From positions 1 to 64,000 of the forward strand of contig JANYDK010000109.1 in the NCBI GenBank assembly GCA_025363655.1: a stretch of DNA of 64,000 nucleotides. The letters are read 5' to 3'. This DNA is from Deltaproteobacteria bacterium. GTDB taxonomy: Bacteria; Myxococcota_A; Polyangia; Polyangiales; JADJMO01. Below, piece by piece: positions 57,809-64,000 of this stretch (its first letter is position 1; each line of letters starts with the position of its first letter). Under the pieces are notes generated by a model. It saw nothing but the letters and a program-made list of their open reading frames with translations, was not told the DNA's origin and ran no database searches. A program made the position numbers and the translations under genes.

Positions 57809-58693
57809 GTGGACGTCCCGCCTCGTTATCTCGACCTCCGCGAGCTCGGCCGCGGTGACTTCGGGGTGGTCTACTCCGCCGACGACGTCGAGCGCGGTGA
57901 ACGCGTCGCCCTCAAGTGCGCGCCTCATTCCCCAGGCTCGCCAGGCTCGCCAGGATCGGATGGGACGTCGACACCGAGGCGAGCTCCGCCGTTGCACCCG
58001 AACGTGGTGCGCATCCACGACGTGTCGATCGTCGGTGAGCACCGCTGGACGAGCATGGAGCTGATCGACGGCATGGACGTGATGAGCTGGATTCGCCCAC
58101 CGAAACCGGTCATGACGCGCGATCCGCGGCCGCTCGCCCATCCGCTGCTCCTCGGTCAACCGACGCAAGACGCGGGCGTGTCGGTCTTCACCGCGGCGAG
58201 CGCCGACGAAGTGCGACGGCTCCGCGACGTGCTGCCGCAGCTCGCGGCCGGCTTGGCGGCGCTGCACCGCGCCGAACTGCTCCATCGCGATCTTCGTCCC
58301 GCCAACGTGCTCGTCGAAAAATCGAGTGGGCGCGTCGTCCTCGTCGACTTCGATCTGGAAGATGCCTTCGCCGGCTCACCCGCGTACATGGCGCCCGAGC
58401 AAAGCCAAGCCGAGGGACTGGGGCCGAAGGTCGATTGGTATGCGCTCGGCGTGCTCCTTTTCGAAGCGTTGACGGGCGCGCTGCCCTTCTTCGGCAACGC
58501 CCAAGAGGTCGTGCTACGCAAACAGACAGGGAGCGCGCCGGCGCCTTCTTTTTGCGTCGATTTGTCGAACGTCGACGCCGACGATCTCGACATCCTCTGC
58601 ACCCGACTCCTCCGTCGCGAACCGACGCTGCGCGCCGGCGAGGCCGAGGTGATGGCCGTCGCCGCGCACGGCCTTGCTACGAAAATCGCCTAA
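57809..58693 (+). CDS. small Ser/Thr protein kinase, atypical motifs
   Basis: A 294-aa soluble kinase. The Gly loop is LGRGDFGVVY, the beta3 Lys in VALKCA, HRDLRPANVLV gives catalytic Asp and Asn, and the activation region reads DFD (in VLVDFDLEDA), then SPAYMAPEQ. The alpha-C helix region is replaced by an SPGSPGSPGS insertion from a 9-bp repeat, so the alpha-C Glu cannot be placed. The start GTG 57809 (VDVPPRYLDLRELGRG) is preferred; an upstream ATG at 57623 would overlap the divergent gene. Activity is plausible but unproven. Confidence 0.83.
   Translation: MDVPPRYLDLRELGRGDFGVVYSADDVERGERVALKCAPHSPGSPGSPGSDGTSTPRRAPPLHPNVVRIHDVSIVGEHRWTSMELIDGMDVMSWIRPPKPVMTRDPRPLAHPLLLGQPTQDAGVSVFTAASADEVRRLRDVLPQLAAGLAALHRAELLHRDLRPANVLVEKSSGRVVLVDFDLEDAFAGSPAYMAPEQSQAEGLGPKVDWYALGVLLFEALTGALPFFGNAQEVVLRKQTGSAPAPSFCVDLSNVDADDLDILCTRLLRREPTLRAGEAEVMAVAAHGLATKIA
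57932..57958. repeat. 9-bp tandem repeat in kinase gene
   Basis: Three units of CCAGGCTCG (the last CCAGGATCG) in frame, encoding repeated Ser-Pro-Gly. They fall where the kinase alpha-C region should be. Confidence 0.85.
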
Positions 58694-59395
58694 TCACATC
58701 GCACCCCAAAGATCGTCGCCGGCGAGGCCGAAACGAAAGGTCTCGCCTTCGCGCACGCCTCCGGAGCCGACGAGGTCGAAGAAGCGCACGGTGCGTTCGT
58801 CGAGATCGACGAGTCCGAAACAAGGGTCGAATGCCGGATGCAAGGTGCCGGCGTTGATGAAGACGGTGCCGCCGACGGTCCGCACCATGCGCACGTGCGA
58901 GTGACCACTGACGTGAACCGCGACCTCGAGCGCGAGCACCCGCTGCACCGCGTCGTTGTTGGCGAGCGCGTAGCCATCGTCGTAGGGGAGGAGCCGCGCC
59001 ATGTCGTCGTCGCCGATGCCGTGACAGAGGAGCAGTGGACCGAGCGCGCTGGCGAATCGCTTCGTCGCCGGGAGCGCGCGCAAGAACTCGCTCGAGGCCG
59101 CAGACACCTCGCCAGCCGTCGTCGCATCGGGGAGATCGCGCATGCTTCCGGCGAGCCACCAGCGCTCGTGGTTGCCGCGCACACACGTGACCTCGGGCGC
59201 ACAAAGCAGCGCACAACACGCATTCACGTCACCATGGCCATCGACCACGTCGCCGACGCAGAGGACTCGTGCGACATTCTGGTGACGCAAATGGTCGAGC
59301 GCGAGGCGGAGCGCGACCGCTTGGGCGTGGACATCTCCGATGATGCCGAAGCGGCGAAGCTCAGGTGCCGATTCCTGCGCCGTTTCCTGCGCCAT
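58694..59395 (-). CDS. metallophosphoesterase
   Basis: A calcineurin-like phosphoesterase, 233 aa from the ATG 59395 (a GTG at 59419 adds eight residues). All metal-binding motifs are present: GDVHA (IIGDVHAQAV), GDVVDG, GNHE (VRGNHERWW), a catalytic-type His in LLCHGIGDDD and GHSH (VHVSGHSHVRM). The substrate is unknown; members include Ser/Thr protein phosphatases and nucleotidases. Its stop directly abuts the convergent stop of the kinase gene at 58693, a suggestive pairing, though not proof of shared function. Confidence 0.9.
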   Translation of the reverse strand: MAQETAQESAPELRRFGIIGDVHAQAVALRLALDHLRHQNVARVLCVGDVVDGHGDVNACCALLCAPEVTCVRGNHERWWLAGSMRDLPDATTAGEVSAASSEFLRALPATKRFASALGPLLLCHGIGDDDMARLLPYDDGYALANNDAVQRVLALEVAVHVSGHSHVRMVRTVGGTVFINAGTLHPAFDPCFGLVDLDERTVRFFDLVGSGGVREGETFRFGLAGDDLWGAM

Positions 59396-59526
59396 TCTCC
59401 GCCGAGCATGCCACGCCACGCAGGCGCCCGAAACGCCCGCGCCTGCTGCTGACCGTCGCGTTTCGCCAGAGTCTTCGCGCCGGCTAGCCGTGCCTGCGTT
59501 CGACCTGTAGATTCGATCGCGAGGGT

Positions 59527-61338
59527 GTGAAGGTGGGAAGGGCGAGGCTTGGGCACGGCGTCATCGGCTTGATGATGGTCGCGGCGTGCACTGGACCGAC
59601 CGTCGGGTCGGAGGTGGACGACGACGGCGGGACGGACACGTCCACTCCGGACTCGACGACCGACAGCGTCGTTCCGATCGACAGCACGACCGACGCCGCC
59701 GACACGTTCGATGCGCTGGACACGAGTGATACGACGGATACGAGCGACACGGGCGTACCCGACACCGCAGACACGGCCGACACCCTCGAGGCCGGCGACG
59801 CGTGCGTCGATCCCACCGGGTTCGCGGGCAAGGCATGTTGGAAGTGCGAACCGACGTCGTGGGAACAACTCGAAAACGCCTGCACCGGCGCCGCGTGCGT
59901 GCCCTTCGACAACACCAAGCTCGGCCTCGACGGCGGCCTACCTCCCCTGCCGAGCGGTGACGCCGGAACCGATGCCGCAGATGCGGCCGATGCGACGGCC
60001 GATGCGACGGCTGATGTGACCGATAGCGCCGATTCGACGGTCGACGCCAGTGACGCTGGAGCCGATACGACCCCTGACGCGACGGCCGACACGAGTGATG
60101 CTGCGACCGACGCGACCGACGCGAGTGACGCGACCGACACAGCCGATGCTCCGCCGCCACCGCCCAAGTGCTCGAGCTTGAGCGGCGGAAACGTCGTCTA
60201 TCTCACCGGCGCTTCTGCGGTGACTGCGTTCATCGGCATCCTCGCGCAGTCGCTCGAGAACAACGCCACGCCGCTCTCCGTCGTCTACGTCACGCAAGGC
60301 TCGTGTCTCGGCGTCAACGCCGCGCTCAACCCGTCGACCGCGTTGCTGAAGGGCAAGGGCACCTATTGGACGGCCGACACCGCCGTCGATCCGAGCTCGG
60401 CTGCCGCGCAGCTGACGTGCACGCTCGACAGCGCCGGCGTCCAAGCGGACATCGGCGTCTCGGACGTCTTCGCCACCTCCTGCTTCGATCTCCCCTCCGG
60501 CCTCCCCTCCGGCCTCTCCGACTTCTACGGGCCGGTGCAGACCTTCGGCTTCGTCGTCCCCAAGCTCTCGAGCGCGACGAGCATCAGCGCCGAGGCTGCA
60601 TATTTGGTTTATGGATTCGGCGGCGCCTCGTATCCGGTCGCGCCGTGGACCGATTCGAACTTCATTTTCCAGCGTTTCGCCACTTCGGGCCCGCAGACGC
60701 TGATCGGCGCGGCCATCGGTCTGCCACCCGCCAAGTGGCAAGGCCAGGTGCAGTCCGGGAGCGCGCCGATGCGTGACTCGCTCATCGCCGCCGACCTCGC
60801 GGGCGCCGCCACGTCGGCCAAGGCGCTCGGCATCCTCACCGCCGACTTCGCCGACGACTACCGCGACAAGCTCCAGTTCCTCAGCTTCCAAGATCACGGT
60901 CAGCGCTGCGGCTTCCTCCCCGACTCCAACGCCACCACCTTCGATCGCAAGAACGTGCGCGACGGCCACTACCCGCTCTGGGGGCCGCTCCATCTCATCG
61001 CCCACGTCGACGGCGCGGGGAGACCGACGACCAACGTGCAGCGCTTCGTCAACGTCGTGAACGGCGTCGAGACGCTCACCGGCATCGACATCGTCGGCCT
61101 CTACGCCGCCCGTCACCTCGTGCCGTCGTGCGCGATGCGCGTCGCGCGTGACGCCGATGGTGGCGCCTTGCGCTCGGTAAAGCCGACCAAGGGCTGCGGC
61201 TGCTACTTCGAAGAGAAGGCCAACGGCGTGGCGTCGTCGAGTTGCACCCCGTGCACCGTCATCGGCGACTGCAAGTCGACGGCAGCACCGAATTGCAACA
61301 AATTCGGCGGCAGCGCGACCGGCTACTGCGAGCCCTGA
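59527..61338 (+). CDS. PBP-like lipoprotein with Asp/Thr linkers
   Basis: A 603-aa lipoprotein (lipobox MVAAC). Two long low-complexity stretches rich in Asp, Ala and Thr (about 30-90 and 140-210) flank a Cys-rich segment. The C-terminal 390 residues look like a type II periplasmic substrate-binding fold of the PstS type (NVVYLTGASAVTAFIGILAQ, LNPSTALLKGKGTYWTADTA, VQADIGVSDVFATSC). No transporter genes lie nearby. The GTG start at 59527 follows GAGGG. Its stop abuts the kinase start at 61339, so they are surely co-transcribed. The PBP call is moderate. Confidence 0.75.
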   Translation: MKVGRARLGHGVIGLMMVAACTGPTVGSEVDDDGGTDTSTPDSTTDSVVPIDSTTDAADTFDALDTSDTTDTSDTGVPDTADTADTLEAGDACVDPTGFAGKACWKCEPTSWEQLENACTGAACVPFDNTKLGLDGGLPPLPSGDAGTDAADAADATADATADVTDSADSTVDASDAGADTTPDATADTSDAATDATDASDATDTADAPPPPPKCSSLSGGNVVYLTGASAVTAFIGILAQSLENNATPLSVVYVTQGSCLGVNAALNPSTALLKGKGTYWTADTAVDPSSAAAQLTCTLDSAGVQADIGVSDVFATSCFDLPSGLPSGLSDFYGPVQTFGFVVPKLSSATSISAEAAYLVYGFGGASYPVAPWTDSNFIFQRFATSGPQTLIGAAIGLPPAKWQGQVQSGSAPMRDSLIAADLAGAATSAKALGILTADFADDYRDKLQFLSFQDHGQRCGFLPDSNATTFDRKNVRDGHYPLWGPLHLIAHVDGAGRPTTNVQRFVNVVNGVETLTGIDIVGLYAARHLVPSCAMRVARDADGGALRSVKPTKGCGCYFEEKANGVASSSCTPCTVIGDCKSTAAPNCNKFGGSATGYCEP

Positions 61339-62991
61339 ATGACCGCCGATCTCGTCCAGCTCGAGGGCCGGGTGATCGCGGGCCGCTACCGCGTCGTCGG
61401 TCGGCTCGGCGTCGGCGGCATGGGCAGCGTGTGGCTCGTGCAGCACGTCGAGTCGTTGCAGCGTCACGCGCTGAAGACTCTCCATTTACGCGCGTCGCTC
61501 GATCCGGCGATGGTCGATCGCTTCCTCCGTGAAGCGCGCGCCGCCGCCAGCTTGCAGTCGAAACACGTGGTCAAGGTGATCGACGCGCAGACGTCGTACA
61601 TCGATCCGGAGACGCAGCTGCCGTGCCCGTTCATCGTCATGGAGCTCCTCGACGGGTGCAACCTCGAGCAGCGGCTGAAGACGAACGGCGCGCTCGGGCG
61701 GGCGGAGGTGGCTTGGTGCTTCCAACAGATCGCGCGCGCGCTCGACATGGCGCACGAGAAGGGCATCGTCCACCGCGACCTCAAGCCGGAGAATCTCTTC
61801 CTCCATCAAGACGTCGAGGACGATCGGCGACCGGTGCTGAAGGTCTGCGATTTCGGCATCGCCAAGCTGAGCGGCGATGCAGCTGCGAACCTGATGTCGA
61901 CCGGCGCGATGGGCACCGACGCGCACACGCTCTTCGGTACGCCCCTCTACATGGCGCCGGAGCAAGCGCGCAGCAGCAAGGGAGCGAGCCCGCAGAGCGA
62001 TCAATGGGCCCTCGGGCTCATCGCCTACCGCGTGCTCACCAACGTCGAATACTTCGTCGGCGCCGAGACCCCGAGCGATCTGCTGATGAAGATCATCAGC
62101 GATCCGCTCACCCCGCCGAGCGAGCGCGGCACGGGTTTTCCCAAGGCCCTCGATGCGTGGTTCCTCCGCTCGTGCGCCCGCGATCCGTCGCACCGTTGGG
62201 CCTCGGTCGGCGAGATGACGCGCGAGTTGCTGACCGCGCTCGGTGACGTGACCCCGGCGGCACCTTCGTTCGACGTGCGCAAACAGCCGGTGACCGCGCC
62301 GCCGACCCTGCACGCGACCAGCTTGGTCTCCGAGGCCGCACGCTCGGGCGATGCGAGACGTTCTCAGCCCCAGCCCGGGACGTCACAGAGCGCGATCGAT
62401 CTCAACGAAGCAACCGCGACCGCGGTCGTCGGTCCGCCGGCGATGGAAGCCCCGCCATCGTTTCGCTCGGGCTCGAACCCGACGTTTGCACCGATGTCGC
62501 AGACGGGTCGACTGCAGGTCGGACCTCCGCCGACGGAGCGGATGGGGACTGCGGCGCCGAAGTCGCGGTGGGTTTTGATTGCTGGGGCGGTGGTGGTGGT
62601 TTTGTTGGGGTCGTATTGGTTGGGGCGGACGAGCAGCACGAAGTCGGAGGGGAGTGCCGGGGTGGGTGCGAGCGTGGGAACGGGAAGTGCGGGTGCGAGC
62701 GCGGGCGTGAGTGCGAGCGCGGGCGTGAGTGCGAGCGCAGGCGTGAGTGCGAGCGTGAGCGCGAGTGCGGGCGCGAGCGCGAGCGTGAGTGCGGGCGCGA
62801 GCGTGAGTGCGAGTGAGACGCCCGTGGGGGCCAAAGATGCTGGTGTGGTCGCCGTGAAGACGGCGAAGCCGAATGTGAGTGCGACGGCGAAGGCGAGTGT
62901 GGCGGCGAGTACGAAGAAGGCGGCTGGGGCGCCTTGTGAGCGGTCGAGTGATTGCGAGAGCGGGTTGTGTACGGCCTACACGTGCAAATGA
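61339..62991 (+). CDS. membrane Ser/Thr protein kinase
   Basis: A 550-aa receptor-type kinase with all catalytic motifs: Gly loop LGVGGMGSVW, Lys in HALKTL, alpha-C Glu in REARAAASL, HRDLKPENLFL, DFG (KVCDFGIAKLSG) and TPLYMAPEQ. After residue 290 there is a linker, then a membrane span (WVLIAGAVVVVLLGSYWLG), then an Ala/Ser/Val/Gly repeat tract (ASAGVS units, 62695-62820) and a short Cys-rich end (CERSSDCESGLCTAYTCK) outside the membrane. It is immediately downstream of the PBP-like lipoprotein, a possible ligand sensor. Confidence 0.95.
   Translation: MTADLVQLEGRVIAGRYRVVGRLGVGGMGSVWLVQHVESLQRHALKTLHLRASLDPAMVDRFLREARAAASLQSKHVVKVIDAQTSYIDPETQLPCPFIVMELLDGCNLEQRLKTNGALGRAEVAWCFQQIARALDMAHEKGIVHRDLKPENLFLHQDVEDDRRPVLKVCDFGIAKLSGDAAANLMSTGAMGTDAHTLFGTPLYMAPEQARSSKGASPQSDQWALGLIAYRVLTNVEYFVGAETPSDLLMKIISDPLTPPSERGTGFPKALDAWFLRSCARDPSHRWASVGEMTRELLTALGDVTPAAPSFDVRKQPVTAPPTLHATSLVSEAARSGDARRSQPQPGTSQSAIDLNEATATAVVGPPAMEAPPSFRSGSNPTFAPMSQTGRLQVGPPPTERMGTAAPKSRWVLIAGAVVVVLLGSYWLGRTSSTKSEGSAGVGASVGTGSAGASAGVSASAGVSASAGVSASVSASAGASASVSAGASVSASETPVGAKDAGVVAVKTAKPNVSATAKASVAASTKKAAGAPCERSSDCESGLCTAYTCK
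62695..62748. repeat. 18-bp tandem repeats
   Basis: Three near-perfect copies of GCGAGCGCGGGCGTGAGT (third with one change), in frame in the kinase gene, followed by degenerate units to about 62820. They encode repeated ASAGVS. Confidence 0.85.
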
Positions 62992-63004
62992 GTAGGAGGC
63001 AGGG

Positions 63005-64000
63005 ATGAAGCGGCTTTCGATGTTGGCTCTGGTGGCGGCGCTGGCAGTGCCGACGTTGGCCCACGCGGACGCCTGGGACGCGGCGATGGCGCAAGGGGCG
63101 GCGGCGCGCGATCGGGCGAGCGACACCAAGGATCCGGCGGAGTGGAACCAGGCGTTGCGCTTCTTCGAAGAAGCCGACGAGATCAAGAGCACGGCCGACT
63201 CGAAGTTCGAACTCGCCAACGCAGCGTCGCACCTGCATGCCGATGCGCAGGCGTACGAGGCGTACGAGGGGGCGATCGCAAAGGGGCTCACCGGCAAGGC
63301 GAAGGACCTCGCGCAGGCGTTCCTCGCGGCGCACGAGAAAGACATCGCGCGGCTCGACGTGAAGGGGCCGGCCGGGGCAGTGGTGACGATTCAGGAGCAC
63401 CGCCGCGGAGTCTTGCCTCTGGCGTCGCCGATCGTGGTTTTCCGCGGGAAATCCCGAGTGATCGTCGATCTACCGAACGGCAAGCGGGTCGAGCGCGAGA
63501 TCGACGCCGATGGCACGACGACGACCTCGATCGACGTCACGCCGGTCGGCGACGAGGTGAAGACGACCGAGACCTCTACGACCGGGATGCCCCGGCCCCC
63601 CCTGAAGCCGGCTCGTTCGCATGACGGCGAGTGGCTCACCATCGCGGTCGGCGGCGGCGTGATGGCCGCGAGCTTTCTCACGTACATCGTCGGCAGCGCA
63701 GCGCTCGAGAGCAAGCGCAACAAGCTCGGCGAGAACTGCGCAGTGCTCGATGGCTCCGATGGCTGTGCGCACCCCAAACCGGGGAAGACGACCGACGCGC
63801 AAGGCACGGTCGACGCGATCGCGACGTGGAAGACGGTGCGCGTCGGCAGCGCCGTGACCGCGATGGTCGGGCTCGGCGTCGCCGTGTTCGGTCTCGTGCA
63901 ACTGGCGCAAGGGATGAATGACGAGCCCCAAAAAGGCTCGGTGGTGCCTTCGGTGATGCCGACTTTCGACATCGCCGGCGGTGGCGCGCGGCTGGGAATC
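63005..64000 (+). CDS. secreted TPR-like membrane protein (partial)
   Basis: The frame is open for 332 codons and runs off the window. The signal peptide is MKRLSMLALVAALAVPTLAH. The first half is helical with TPR-like units (WNQALRFFEEADEIKSTADS and FELANAASHLHADAQAYEAY). A PEGA-like beta segment follows (LDVKGPAGAVVTIQEHRRGV), then two membrane spans (LTIAVGGGVMAASFLTYIVG and VGSAVTAMVGLGVAVFGLVQ). AGGAGG lies just upstream of the ATG. Proteins of this layout are common beside myxobacterial kinases. It is 13 bases after the kinase stop and probably in its operon. Confidence 0.85.
   Translation, partial: MKRLSMLALVAALAVPTLAHADAWDAAMAQGAAARDRASDTKDPAEWNQALRFFEEADEIKSTADSKFELANAASHLHADAQAYEAYEGAIAKGLTGKAKDLAQAFLAAHEKDIARLDVKGPAGAVVTIQEHRRGVLPLASPIVVFRGKSRVIVDLPNGKRVEREIDADGTTTTSIDVTPVGDEVKTTETSTTGMPRPPLKPARSHDGEWLTIAVGGGVMAASFLTYIVGSAALESKRNKLGENCAVLDGSDGCAHPKPGKTTDAQGTVDAIATWKTVRVGSAVTAMVGLGVAVFGLVQLAQGMNDEPQKGSVVPSVMPTFDIAGGGARLGI

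Overview
The window is high-GC DNA with many GTG starts, several Ser/Thr protein kinases, a receiver/PATAN response regulator, many Cys-rich lipoproteins with Asp/Thr/Ala-rich linkers, MopE-type metal-binding motifs and a TIGR04563-like small protein. This points to a Myxococcota (deltaproteobacterial) chromosome, probably of the Polyangia type. That assignment rests on gene style only.

Region 1 (1-13.2 kb, minus strand) is the conserved translation/transcription block. Read 5'-3' it is tRNA-Thr(TGT), tRNA-Tyr(GTA), tRNA-Gly(TCC), tRNA-Thr(GGT), tuf, rpmG, tRNA-Trp, secE, nusG, then rplK, rplA, rplJ, rplL, rpoB (5' part only). Two things are odd. rpoB carries an in-frame TAG at 576-578. The usual nusG-rplK junction is opened by about 5 kb holding a kinase without the DFG Asp, a receiver protein without its phospho-acceptor Asp, and a Pro/Ala-rich membrane protein. 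rplK has its own promoter with a perfect TATAAT.

Region 2 (13.3-17 kb) holds a TPR-like lipoprotein, a rhodanese, a Lys/Asp-rich lipoprotein with a clear terminator, and a Kazal-type lipoprotein. Region 3 (17.1-26.3 kb, plus strand) is a tightly overlapping Bat (aerotolerance-type) operon: MoxR ATPase, DUF58, a membrane protein, BatA, BatB, BatC-like, BatD and BatE-like. Region 4 (26.3-33.7 kb, minus strand) is a tandem array of five paralogous DUF4139 secreted proteins or lipoproteins, several joined by overlapping stop/start codons.

Region 5 (33.8-47.3 kb) is mixed: an orphan DNA methyltransferase, an L,D-transpeptidase, a small TIGR04563-like protein with a strong terminator, an orphan FliQ/SctS-like protein, a beta-barrel protein, glgC, lipB, tRNA-Met, an MMPL transporter, a CorC/HlyC-type protein, rlmH and an NtrC-type regulator with its kinase. 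hisC (47.3-48.5 kb) has taken up a palindromic repeat inside its coding sequence; a second copy lies at 16.2 kb.

Region 6 (48.5-64 kb) is a minus-strand run of six surface or lipoprotein genes (FG-GAP, degenerate M16, MopE-like and others). It is followed by two more Ser/Thr kinases, a metallophosphoesterase, an orphan periplasmic-binding-like lipoprotein directly abutting a membrane kinase, and a truncated secreted TPR-like protein at the edge.
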